Of a DNA stretch of 64,000 nucleotides, positions 33,880 through 41,602 are shown piece after piece (positions within the stretch are counted from its first letter, which is position 1; each line of letters begins with the position of its first letter). Source of the DNA: Oerskovia sp042887685. GTDB taxonomy: Bacteria; Actinomycetota; Actinomycetes; Actinomycetales; Cellulomonadaceae. The DNA is taken from contig NZ_JBHVOS010000002.1 of assembly GCF_042887685.1 (NCBI RefSeq), forward strand, positions 186,001-250,000. Reading direction: 5' to 3'. A program made the position numbers and the translations under genes. The notes beneath the pieces were generated by a model, which did not search any database, was not told where the DNA came from, and saw only the letters and a program-made list of their open reading frames with translations.

Positions 33880-34758
33880 TTCCTGCTGCTCCAGGGGTAC
33901 GACGGCGTAACGACGGTTCGCGAGCGACGGGTTCGCCGCGCGCACCGCACCGAGGGCATCAGGGTCGACGTCTGCGGTCCGCAGACCCGCCCGCTCGTCG
34001 AGCTCGAGCCCGACCTGCCCGTCGGGACCGACGAGCAGCGACCTCCCGGTCACGCCCTTCCCTGCCTGCCCGACGGCGAGCACCACCGACGTGTTCTCGA
34101 TCGCCCGGGCACGGGCCAGCGTGCGCCAGTGGTCGGCCTTGAGGTCGCCCGCAGCCCAGGCGGCGGGCACCACGAGGACGTCCGCACCGGCGTCGACCAA
34201 CCGGCGCGCCGACTCGGGGAACCGCAGGTCGTAGCAGGTCATGACCCCGAACGTCAGGCCCCCCACGGTCATCGTGGTCGGGGCGGCGTCGGCAGGGCCC
34301 GGCACCAGCCGGTCCGACTCGCGATGCCCGAACGCGTCGTAGAGGTGCACCTTGCGGTACACCCCGACCACGTGCCCGCCCCCGTCGATCGCGACGACGG
34401 CGTTGACGGCACGGGTCGCGCCCGTGACCCTCTCCGCGGACGTGGCCGTGGCTGCGGGCGTGTCCGTGGCCGCAGGCGTGGCCGGGAGCGTCGTGCCCGC
34501 GATCACCGCGACCCCGGTCTCCGCGGCCCAGCGCTGGAGGGTCGTGACGAACGGGCCGTCGAGGGGCTCGGCGTGCTCGATCCCGACGCCGCGCGGGTCG
34601 AAGCCCGAGGCGTACTCGGGCAGGACCAGGAGGTCGGCCCCGAGCCGCTGCGCCTCCGCGAAGGCCGACCGCACCACGAGCAGGTTCGCCGCATGGTCGT
34701 TCGAGACCTCGACCTGGGCGATCGTGACCCGCACCGGACCACGCGACGAACCCGTCAT
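33874..34758 (-). CDS. Carbon-nitrogen hydrolase (nitrilase-superfamily amidase)
   Basis: This is an amidase of the nitrilase fold (294 aa). The catalytic triad is complete: Glu48 in VLPEYASGF, Lys136 in VYRKVHLYD and Cys175 in MTCYDLRFPE. The sequence is closest in style to omega-amidase/Nit2-like or deaminated-glutathione amidase proteins, which repair dead-end keto-acid amides. Residues ~93-113 are a Pro/Ala/Thr insertion. ATG 34758 follows the stop of the small membrane protein by 1 bp, and mca lies upstream of that, so an operon with mycothiol metabolism is likely. Its last Arg-stop codons are part of palindrome A2. The substrate is not known. Confidence 0.88.
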   Translation of the reverse strand: MTGSSRGPVRVTIAQVEVSNDHAANLLVVRSAFAEAQRLGADLLVLPEYASGFDPRGVGIEHAEPLDGPFVTTLQRWAAETGVAVIAGTTLPATPAATDTPAATATSAERVTGATRAVNAVVAIDGGGHVVGVYRKVHLYDAFGHRESDRLVPGPADAAPTTMTVGGLTFGVMTCYDLRFPESARRLVDAGADVLVVPAAWAAGDLKADHWRTLARARAIENTSVVLAVGQAGKGVTGRSLLVGPDGQVGLELDERAGLRTADVDPDALGAVRAANPSLANRRYAVVPLEQQER

Positions 34759-34759
34759 G

Positions 34760-35173
34760 TCAGTCGCCGCCGCCACCGGAGTCGCCGCCCGAGCTGCCCG
34801 AGTCGCCCGAGCTGCTCGAGCTGCTCGAGCTGTCGCTCGGGCCGTCGTCCGGGCGCGAGCCGCCGGTGGCGGAGCCGCCGTCCGACGAGCCGCCCGTCCC
34901 GCCGCCGGAGCGGACCGACCGCTCGTCGTGCCGGACCTTGCGGAGCTGCTTGTTCATCGACAGGAACAGCGCGACGCACGCGAGCGCGACCGCGAAGATC
35001 GTGAGGAACCCCGGCAGGCCAGGAGACACGTCGGTCGGCTCGAGGCCCGGGCGCAGCTCACCACCCGTCGGAGCGGGGGACGGTGTCGTCTCGGCCGTCA
35101 CGCCGGCGGCCCAACCGGGCCCTCCGGCGAGGTGGGACGACAGGTCGACCGCGAGCTGCGGCGTCGGGCTCAT
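34760..35173 (-). CDS. Small single-pass membrane protein with Ser/Gly-rich tail
   Basis: This 137-aa protein is not assigned to a named family. One membrane helix (FLTIFAVALACVALFLSM, residues ~54-72) divides a Pro/Thr-rich N-terminal part from a basic KQLRKVRHDERSVR segment and a Ser/Gly/Asp-rich tail. By the positive-inside rule the tail is cytoplasmic. Similar small proteins commonly follow mca in actinobacteria. ATG 35173 overlaps the mca stop by 4 bp, and the stop lies 1 bp before the amidase start, so it is in the middle of a coupled three-gene operon. The tail is low complexity and may vary in length. Confidence 0.75.
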   Translation of the reverse strand: MSPTPQLAVDLSSHLAGGPGWAAGVTAETTPSPAPTGGELRPGLEPTDVSPGLPGFLTIFAVALACVALFLSMNKQLRKVRHDERSVRSGGGTGGSSDGGSATGGSRPDDGPSDSSSSSSSSGDSGSSGGDSGGGGD

Positions 35174-36111
35174 GCGGGGCCTTCCTCGGTGCGGATGCCG
35201 GCGAACAGGTCGTCCTCCGGAAGCGTGGTCGGGACGCGCGACTCGGCGAGCTCGAACTCCTCGATCGGCCACACCGCGACCTCGAGGTCGCGCGGGATCG
35301 CGAAGAAGAAGCCGTCGGGGTCGATCTGCGTCGCGTGCGCGATCAGCGCCGCGTCGCGCTGCGGGAAGTACGGGGCGACCTCGACGCGCGTCGTGACCTC
35401 GCGCTCGGGGATCTCGCGAGCCGCGCGCGACTCGACCCAGTCGCTGAACGGCGACTCGAGACCGGCGTCCACCACGGCCTCGTGGATCGTGCGGATGCGG
35501 TTCATCGAGAAGTCGTGGTTGTAGTACAGCTTGAGGGGCTCCCACGCGGGCGCACCGCCCTCGACCTGGTAGCGCTCCGGGTCGCCCGCGGCGTGGAACG
35601 CCTCGAACGCGACCTTGTGGCACATGATGTGGTCCGGGTGCGGGTAGCCGCCGCTCGGGTCGTACGTCGTGATGACGTGCGGGCGGAACTCGCGCACCAG
35701 CTCGACGAGCGGCGCCGCGGCCTCCTCGAGCGGGACGAGCGCGAAGCACCCCTCGGGCAGCGGAGGCAGCGGGTCGCCCTCCGGGAGGCCCGAGTCCACG
35801 AACCCCAGCCAGCGGTGGCTCACGCCGAGCGCCCTGGCCGCCGCCACCATCTCCGCGCGGCGCAGCTCGGCCATGCCCTCGGGGGTCGAGGGGACCTCGC
35901 CGAAGCTCGGGTTGAGCACGTCGCCGCGCTCGCCGCCCGTGCAGCTCACGACGAGGACCTCCACGCCTTCCGCGGCGTAGCGGGCCGACGTCGCGGCGCC
36001 CTTGCTCGACTCGTCGTCAGGGTGCGCGTGGACGGCCAGGAGGCGCAGCGGCGCGCCGTCGACCGTCCCGGGCGCCGATGCTGTCAGCGGGCGCGCCGTC
36101 GATTCGGTCAC
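35170..36111 (-). CDS. mca: Mycothiol S-conjugate amidase
   Basis: It cleaves mycothiol S-conjugates to a mercapturic acid and GlcN-inositol, detoxifying electrophiles (313 aa, LmbE/MshB family). The zinc ligands are in AHPDDESSKGAA (His30, Asp33) and GGYPHPDHIMCHK (His158 and His161 of HPDH). TGGERGDVLNP and SFGEVPSTPEGMAELRRAEM are typical of Mca rather than MshB, and the length also fits Mca. GTG 36111 has GGAGG upstream. It heads an operon with the small membrane protein and amidase. It marks the organism as a mycothiol producer. Confidence 0.93.
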   Translation of the reverse strand: MTESTARPLTASAPGTVDGAPLRLLAVHAHPDDESSKGAATSARYAAEGVEVLVVSCTGGERGDVLNPSFGEVPSTPEGMAELRRAEMVAAARALGVSHRWLGFVDSGLPEGDPLPPLPEGCFALVPLEEAAAPLVELVREFRPHVITTYDPSGGYPHPDHIMCHKVAFEAFHAAGDPERYQVEGGAPAWEPLKLYYNHDFSMNRIRTIHEAVVDAGLESPFSDWVESRAAREIPEREVTTRVEVAPYFPQRDAALIAHATQIDPDGFFFAIPRDLEVAVWPIEEFELAESRVPTTLPEDDLFAGIRTEEGPA

Positions 36112-36148
36112 AGGTCCTCCAGGGGGTACTCCGGGGCGAAGAAGTTCA

Positions 36149-36164
36149 GAGACAATGATGTCTC
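36149..36164. promoter_or_regulatory. Palindrome in the mca / DUF4307 divergent promoter
   Basis: GAGACAATGATGTCTC is a perfect 6+4+6 palindrome midway between the two divergent starts (36111 and 36206). It could be an operator or an overlapping -10 region. No regulator is identified. Confidence 0.4.
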
Positions 36165-36205
36165 ATGAGCAGGTAGTCCACCCAACCCCTGGACCTCGAT
36201 TCACC

Positions 36206-36697
36206 ATGACGAACAGCACTCCCCCGTCGGGAACAACCCCGCAGGTCGGCCCCGACGCGCTCGACGAGCACGAGAACCCGATCGGGCTCGCACCGCAGAC
36301 CCCGGGACCGCAGCCGCCCGCGGGGCGCTACGGCCCCGCGCCGACGCCCGCCCGTCGCCGCCTGGCGATCGCGGGCATCGTCGCCGCCGCGGTCGTCGGG
36401 GTCGGGATCACGATCTGGATCGGGCTCGGGCAGGCCTCGACCCCGGTGCGCTACGACGACTTCGGGTTCAAGGTCATCAGCTCCGAGCAGATCGACGTGA
36501 CGTTCCAGGTCTCGATGGAGCCGGGCACCCAGGCCGAGTGCACGATCGACGCCCTCGCCGAGAGCTACGCCCAGGTCGGGACGGTCGACGTCGTCGTCGG
36601 ACCGAGCGACCAGCTCGAGGGGCGCTACACCGTGAGCGTCGCGACGTCCGAGCTCGCCACGACCGGCATCGTCGAGAGCTGCCGCGCCCTGCCCTGA
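36206..36697 (+). CDS. DUF4307 membrane protein
   Basis: This is a 163-aa single-pass membrane protein. A Pro-rich cytoplasmic N-terminus (~52 aa) is followed by one helix (LAIAGIVAAAVVGVGITIWI) and an extracellular beta-rich domain: VRYDDFGFKVISSEQIDVTF, AECTIDALAESYAQVG. The pattern and its position next to mca and upstream of greA are those of the actinobacterial DUF4307 family, whose function is unknown. The start is ATG 36206. One Cys pair in the outer domain (CTIDAL and SCRALP) could form a disulfide. Confidence 0.8.
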   Translation: MTNSTPPSGTTPQVGPDALDEHENPIGLAPQTPGPQPPAGRYGPAPTPARRRLAIAGIVAAAVVGVGITIWIGLGQASTPVRYDDFGFKVISSEQIDVTFQVSMEPGTQAECTIDALAESYAQVGTVDVVVGPSDQLEGRYTVSVATSELATTGIVESCRALP

Positions 36698-36937
36698 CCG
36701 AGCACCTCGACGGGGGGACGGCGGTGTGATGCAGCGGACATTTGGTATCCTGAGGGATTCACGCTGCCCCAGAAGCATCAGGTCCAGCGAAACCCGCCAC
36801 GCGGCGTCGGCGACCCGCCGACGTCACCACCCCGGGCAGGCAGCGGAGTCGCTCTCACCCGCACCCACTGCCTCACCCTGTGCGGTCGCGTCCACCGACG
36901 TCGACCGCAGGAACGCAAGGAAAGGAAGGAGCGAACC

Positions 36938-37420
36938 GTGACCGAGACCAGCGTCACCTGGCTGACCCAGGAGGCACACGACAGGCTTCAGGCCGAGTTG
37001 GCTCACCTGTCCGGTGCCGGCCGCACCGACATCGCCGAGCGCATCGCTGCCGCCCGCGACGAGGGTGACCTCAAGGAGAACGGCGGCTACCACGCCGCCC
37101 GCGAGGAGCAGGCCAAGAACGAGGCACGCATCCGCGAGCTGACCGCGAAGCTCCGCAACGTGCAGATCGGCACGCCGCCGGACGACGGCAAGGTCGAGCC
37201 CGGCATGGTCGTCACGGCCCTCGTGGCCGGCGAGGAGATGGCGTTCCTGCTCGGCTCGCGCGAGATCGCGGGCGGCACGGACATCCGCGTCTACTCCCCG
37301 ACGTCCCCGCTCGGCGAGGCCATCAACGGCACCTCGATCGGCGACAAGGTCTCGTACGCCGCCCCCAACGGGAACCAGATCCAGGTGGAGATCCTCGCGG
37401 CCAAGCCGTTCGAGGCGTGA
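36938..37420 (+). CDS. greA: Transcription elongation factor GreA
   Basis: It rescues backtracked RNA polymerase by stimulating transcript cleavage (160 aa). The N-terminal coiled coil carries the acidic tip in AAARDEGDLKENGGYHAARE, and the C-terminal FKBP-like domain has IRVYSPTSPLGEAINGTSIG. GTG 36938 is preceded by AAAGGAAGGAG. A 240-bp leader precedes it, with a possible -10 TATCCT near 36748; I see no clear riboswitch there. A perfect 15-bp terminator follows 70 bp after the stop. Confidence 0.95.
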   Translation: MTETSVTWLTQEAHDRLQAELAHLSGAGRTDIAERIAAARDEGDLKENGGYHAAREEQAKNEARIRELTAKLRNVQIGTPPDDGKVEPGMVVTALVAGEEMAFLLGSREIAGGTDIRVYSPTSPLGEAINGTSIGDKVSYAAPNGNQIQVEILAAKPFEA

Positions 37421-37489
37421 CCCACCGCTGACGCACCGGGCCACCACCGGCGGTGGCCGCCCCGCACGGGGCACGCGCGTCACGACCAT

Positions 37490-37523
37490 GCAGGCCCGGG
37501 AACCTCAGGGTTCCCGGGCCTGC
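37490..37523 (+). terminator. greA terminator
   Basis: The perfect 15-bp arms GCAGGCCCGGGAACC and GGTTCCCGGGCCTGC surround a 4-nt loop TCAG. The absence of a T-tract is normal for this genome. Confidence 0.8.
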
Positions 37524-37619
37524 GTGCGTCCGGGGTGCGACGGCCGGGGAGCCGCCCGCGCTGCGGGGTTGCCGCACCGCCGGGCCGCCGCACCCCGGAC
37601 AGGCGCCATCGTCGCCCAC

Positions 37620-37682
37620 CGGCGAGATGCGGCGTTCTGGGGTCCAGCCAACCGATCTACCCCAGTTGGCCGCATCTCGCCG
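37620..37682. repeat. 63-bp palindromic element, subtype C (copy C2)
   Basis: The outer arms GGCGAGATGCGGC and GCCGCATCTCGCC pair, then a 3-bp mismatch, then CTGGGGT / ACCCCAG. It lies in the 362-bp gap between greA and the DUF559 gene and 100 bp upstream of the latter's start. Copy C3 lies on the other side of that gene. Nothing else is recognised in the gap besides the greA terminator. Confidence 0.85.
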
Positions 37683-37782
37683 GAGCCGCAGCAGGCGGCC
37701 CCAGCAGCCCCCTGGGCACCCGTCGTCCACAGGTGCCGCCATCGGGCCCCACGTGGGCGTGCGGACCTGCCACCCTCTCCTC

Positions 37783-38766
37783 GTGCCCACCACCCGTGTC
37801 CCGCTCCCGCCCACCCCGTTCCGTGTGGCCGACGCCCTCGCCGCGGGCTGCACGGCGGACCAGCTCCGCAGTCCGGCACTGCACACGCCGGTGCGTGGGG
37901 TCCGCATGGCGGCCGGGTCGACGGGCGACCTCGAGGCGGTCTGCCGGGCCGTCGCCCTGACCTTCCGACCGGGGGACACCTTCTCGCACCTCACGGCCGC
38001 CGCACTGCTGGGGCTGCCCCTGCCGAGCGGCCATCGACCGCTCGACAGGCTGCACGTCTCGAGCACCGCCGGGGTGCGCGCGCGGGAAGCGTCGCTGCTC
38101 GTCGGGCACTCCGGGGCGGTGGCCCGGCATGTGTTCCAGCATCGCCGGGTCCCTGTCACCATCCCGGCTCGTACCTGGTTGGACCTGGGGAACGCGACCG
38201 GTACCGGTGCGGGGGCGGTCCTGACCATGGAGGACCTCGTCGTCCTGACGGACGCGGTCCTCGGCCTGCGCCACCCGGCTACGCCTCGGCTCGAGCTGGA
38301 GCGTGCACTGGCATGGTTCGTCGGTGGAAGGGGGCGGGCGGCTCTGCGCACCGCGCTCGCCGCCTCCCGGGCGTTCGTCGACTCGCCCATGGAGACCCGG
38401 GTCCGGCTCCTGCTGGTCGCGGCCGGGTTCCCCTGCCCGGTGGTCGGCGCCGACCTGTTCGCGGAGGACCAGTGGGTCGCACGACCGGACCTGTGCTGGC
38501 CCCAGGCCCGCATCGCGATCGAGTACGACGGCGCCCACCACTACTCGTCCCAGCATCAGATGCGCAGCGACGTCGCTCGGCGGGAGAACTTGGAGCGCCT
38601 GGGCTGGCGGGTGATCGTGATCTACTCCCAGGACGTGCTCACGGCCTGGGACGCGACCTGCGGGCGGCTGCTCACCGCGTTCGGGGACCAGGGCGTGGAC
38701 CCGGGCTCGGTCGCGCACGCCTCCGACGCCTCGGTGCGCCCCCGCATCGTCGTGGCTCGGCGGTGA
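37783..38766 (+). CDS. AbiEi-like / DUF559 putative endonuclease-domain protein
   Basis: This is a 327-aa protein common in actinobacteria but of unknown role. The N-terminal half resembles the AbiEi antitoxin-type fold (TFSHLTAAALLGLPLPSG, then RTWLDLGNA), without a clear N-terminal winged helix. The C-terminal ~120 residues form a Vsr/DUF559-like PD-(D/E)XK domain: Glu204 in SPMETRVRLLL, Asp236 in RPDLCWP, Glu247-Xaa-Asp249 in IAIEYDGAHHY, then RRENLERLGWRVIVIYSQDV. Those residues match the metal-site spacing, so DNA cleavage is possible but unproven. The start is GTG 37783. It is flanked by subtype C palindromes on both sides, as the ATPase gene is by subtype B. It could be a mobile or defence-type cassette. 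Confidence 0.75.
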   Translation: MPTTRVPLPPTPFRVADALAAGCTADQLRSPALHTPVRGVRMAAGSTGDLEAVCRAVALTFRPGDTFSHLTAAALLGLPLPSGHRPLDRLHVSSTAGVRAREASLLVGHSGAVARHVFQHRRVPVTIPARTWLDLGNATGTGAGAVLTMEDLVVLTDAVLGLRHPATPRLELERALAWFVGGRGRAALRTALAASRAFVDSPMETRVRLLLVAAGFPCPVVGADLFAEDQWVARPDLCWPQARIAIEYDGAHHYSSQHQMRSDVARRENLERLGWRVIVIYSQDVLTAWDATCGRLLTAFGDQGVDPGSVAHASDASVRPRIVVARR

Positions 38767-38825
38767 CGGCCCGACGGCGGCGCGCGCCTCGGGCGTCGAC
38801 GTCGCCAGGTCAGGGGGCCGGAGAT

Positions 38826-38888
38826 CGACGAGGTGCGGCCAACGGGGGTCGAGACGGCGCCCGGACCCCACCTGGCCGCATCTCGGCG
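38826..38888. repeat. 63-bp palindromic element, subtype C (copy C3)
   Basis: GAGGTGCGGCCA pairs with TGGCCGCATCTC (one G-T), then GGGGTC pairs with GACCCC; 17 of 21 core positions are Watson-Crick, with further outer pairs. It lies 60 bp after the DUF559 stop. Confidence 0.75.
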
Positions 38889-39005
38889 TCGCCGCACGTC
38901 GCAGCGCCGCACGTCACGCCGGCGCCGCGCTGGTCGGACGTCGCGCTCGCCACCCGTCGCGGTCGGCGCACATCGCGCTACCCACCTCCGCGGCGAGCAG
39001 CAGCC

Positions 39006-40226
39006 CTAGCCCGTCAGGACCCGGTACCCCGCGCCCCGCAGCTGAGCGACGAGCGCCTCGCAGTGCTCCTGCCCCTTGGTCTCGACCTGGAGGCGCACCC
39101 ACGCCTCGCCGATCGCGAGGTGCACGTCGGTGCGGTCGTGGTCGATGTGCATGATCGAGCCGCCGACCCCTGCGATCACGTCGAGCATCTGCGCGAGCGC
39201 CCCGGGCCGGTCGTCGAGCAGGACCTGCATCTGCATGTACCGGCCCGCAGCCGCGAGCCCGTGCCGCAGCACGCGCAGCAGCACCAGAGGGTCGATGTTC
39301 CCCCCGGACAGGATCACCACGACCGGGCCCTCCCACCCGGTCGGGTCGGCGAGCAGCGCCGCGACGCCGGCGGCCCCGGCCGGCTCGACGACGAGCTTGG
39401 CCCGCTCGGTGATCATCAGCAACGCCCTCGACAGCTCGTCCTCGGTCACGGTGCGCACCTCGGCGCCCAGGGTGGACACGATCGAGAACGGCACCGGGCC
39501 CGGGGTGCCCACCGCGATGCCGTCGGCCATGGTCGAGCGGGCGAGCGACGTCGTCGGGACGCCTGCGGCGAGCGAGCCCGGGTACGCCGCCGCGCGCGCC
39601 GCCTGGACCCCCACGACCTTGACGTGCGGCGCGACCTCGGCCATGGCCGCCGCGACCCCCGCGACCAGGCCTCCGCCGCCGAGCGGCATGACGACCGTGC
39701 GGACGTCGGGCACCTGCTCGAGGATCTCGAGCGCGATCGTGCCCTGGCCCGCGACGACGTCGGGGTGGTCGAACGGGTGGATGAACACCGCCCCCGTGCG
39801 CTCGGCCTCGGCCTTCGCGGCAGCGAGCGTCTCGTCGACGTCGACGCCGACCAGGCGCACCTCGGCCCCGTACTCCCGGGTCGCGGCGACCTTGGGCAGC
39901 GCGGCGTCGACCGGCATGTAGACGACCGCCTGGATCCCGAGCAGCCCCGCCGCGAACGCGACACCCTGGGCGTGGTTCCCGGCGCTCGCCGCGACGACGC
40001 CGCGCGCCTTCTCCTCGGCCGAGAGCCGGGCCATACGGATGTACGCACCGCGGATCTTGAACGACCCGGCGCGCTGGAGGTTCTCGCACTTGAGCGCCAC
40101 GGGCACGCCCGTGACCTGGCTGATCGCGCGGCTCGTCTGGACGGGGGTCCGGTACGCGACGCCGTCGAGCATGCGGGCGGCGTCGCGGATGCTGTCGAGC
40201 GTCACGGCGGGCTGAGGGAGGGTCAC
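39006..40226 (-). CDS. ilvA: Threonine ammonia-lyase
   Basis: It deaminates threonine to 2-oxobutyrate, the first step of isoleucine synthesis, or serves threonine breakdown (406 aa). It is a fold-type II PLP enzyme with Lys57 in RAGSFKIRGAYIRM, the SAGNHAQGVAFAA loop and the glycine-rich phosphate loop PLGGGGLVAGVAAA. A single C-terminal ACT-like domain (~330-406) suggests allosteric control. GTG 40226 overlaps the upstream gene's stop by 4 bp. It is the third gene of a coupled operon after metB and an AI-2E-family transporter. Because cystathionine gamma-synthase also yields 2-oxobutyrate in side reactions, the pairing is metabolically plausible. Confidence 0.93.
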   Translation of the reverse strand: MTLPQPAVTLDSIRDAARMLDGVAYRTPVQTSRAISQVTGVPVALKCENLQRAGSFKIRGAYIRMARLSAEEKARGVVAASAGNHAQGVAFAAGLLGIQAVVYMPVDAALPKVAATREYGAEVRLVGVDVDETLAAAKAEAERTGAVFIHPFDHPDVVAGQGTIALEILEQVPDVRTVVMPLGGGGLVAGVAAAMAEVAPHVKVVGVQAARAAAYPGSLAAGVPTTSLARSTMADGIAVGTPGPVPFSIVSTLGAEVRTVTEDELSRALLMITERAKLVVEPAGAAGVAALLADPTGWEGPVVVILSGGNIDPLVLLRVLRHGLAAAGRYMQMQVLLDDRPGALAQMLDVIAGVGGSIMHIDHDRTDVHLAIGEAWVRLQVETKGQEHCEALVAQLRGAGYRVLTG

Positions 40227-41602
40227 GCGTCCCCGCCCGTGCTCGCCCCGCTGCCCGACGACGCCGCTCCCCCGCGGCGCGTCGCCCTGCGTCCGGTGGT
40301 GCGCGCCGAGGCGGGCACCTTCTCGTCGTCGGCGAGGTCCTCCTCGGCGCGCCGGACCATGACCGGGAGCGCGGGCTTGCCACGTATCACGAGCGTGTCG
40401 TCGGTGCCGAGGTCGGGGAACTTGTCGTGCCCGTTGAAGTACAGGACCACGGTGTTGATCAGGGCGGCGAGCGGCACCGCGAACAGGGCGCCCACGATCC
40501 CGGCGGCGAACCCGCCGGCCGCGACCACGAGCAGCACCGCGACGGGGTGCAGCGAGACCGCGTGCCCCATGAGGAACGGCTGGAGCGCGTGGCTCTCGAT
40601 CTGCTGGACGGCGAGCACGATGCCCAGCATGATGAGCGCCGCGACCCACCCGTTCGCGACCAGGACGACCAGCACGGCGACGGCACCCGTGACGACGGCA
40701 CCCACGATCGGGATGAACGACCCCACGAACACCAGGATGCCGAGGGGCAGCGCGAGCGACGGCACGAAGAACGCCGCACCGACACCGATACCGACCGCGT
40801 CGACGAGCGCCACGAGGATCTGGGTCCGCGTGTAGGCGGACAGCGTGACGATGCCGCGACGCCCCGCCTGGTGGATCGTGTCCCGCGACCGCGCCGGGAA
40901 CAGGCCCACGCACCAGGACCAGATCGTCCGGCCGTCGAGCAGGAAGAAGAACGTGCAGAACAGCGCGATCACGGCGCCGGCGGCCACGTGGCCGACGGTC
41001 GTCGCCGCCCCCAGCGCACCGGACACGATGCTGTCCTGGCTCGAGCTGATGAACTTCTCGAGCTCCTTGAGGTAGCCGTTGACCTGCTCCACACCGATCC
41101 CGAACGGCCCCGCCTGCAGCCAGTCCATGAACTCGTTGAAGCCGTCGATGGCCTTCTCGCGGAGCTCCGAGATCCCGCTGACGATCGTGCTGCCCGCGAC
41201 CGTGATGAGCCCACCCACGACCAGGAGCATCCCCAGCAGCGCCGAGATCGAGGCCAGCCCGCGGGAGAAGCGCAGACGGTTCTCGAGGAACCGGCGCACC
41301 GGCGTGAGCAGGACCGTGAGGAGCAGCGCGATCGCGACCGGGACCACGATCACCTTGAAGAGCGCCGTGACGTACAGGCTCGCCGTGACGAGCGCGCCGA
41401 TCAGGAGCAGGCGCCACGACCAGGCCGCGGCGGTCTGGATCGAGGGCGGGACGGCGTCAGCTCCCTGCGGCCTGTCGTAGCGTGCCTTGGCGTTCGCCGC
41501 GGGCGTCGGTTCCACCGCAGTGGCGACCGCTCCCGCGGGGGCGGGCGACGTCGTCGGGCCCTGTGCCTTCTGGGCGCGGCCCCTGCGGGACGCCGCGCTC
41601 AC
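40223..41602 (-). CDS. AI-2E family (TqsA/PerM-like) transporter
   Basis: This is a polytopic membrane protein of 459 aa in the AI-2 exporter/PerM superfamily. After a ~60-residue Pro/Ala-rich cytoplasmic lead come paired helices (LLLIGALVTASLYVTALFKV and FKVIVVPVAIALLLTVLL), a central soluble segment (~155-200), and the typical LGILVFVGSFIPIVGAVVTG motif. The C-terminus is a long charged tail. GTG starts here and in ilvA overlap the preceding stops by 4 bp, so all three proteins are translated together. Family members export diverse small molecules or ions, and the name should not be taken to mean quorum-signal transport. Being between metB and ilvA suggests an amino-acid-related substrate, which is inference. 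Confidence 0.85.
   Translation of the reverse strand: MSAASRRGRAQKAQGPTTSPAPAGAVATAVEPTPAANAKARYDRPQGADAVPPSIQTAAAWSWRLLLIGALVTASLYVTALFKVIVVPVAIALLLTVLLTPVRRFLENRLRFSRGLASISALLGMLLVVGGLITVAGSTIVSGISELREKAIDGFNEFMDWLQAGPFGIGVEQVNGYLKELEKFISSSQDSIVSGALGAATTVGHVAAGAVIALFCTFFFLLDGRTIWSWCVGLFPARSRDTIHQAGRRGIVTLSAYTRTQILVALVDAVGIGVGAAFFVPSLALPLGILVFVGSFIPIVGAVVTGAVAVLVVLVANGWVAALIMLGIVLAVQQIESHALQPFLMGHAVSLHPVAVLLVVAAGGFAAGIVGALFAVPLAALINTVVLYFNGHDKFPDLGTDDTLVIRGKPALPVMVRRAEEDLADDEKVPASARTTGRRATRRGGAASSGSGASTGGDA

Noticed and set aside
36698..36937. Riboswitch in the 240-bp greA leader
   Set aside because: I saw no conserved riboswitch core; only a possible -10 box and a normal Shine-Dalgarno sequence.
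37453..37782. Longer start for the DUF559 protein
   Set aside because: The upstream frame runs through the greA terminator and palindrome C2; GTG 37783 leaves both outside the gene.
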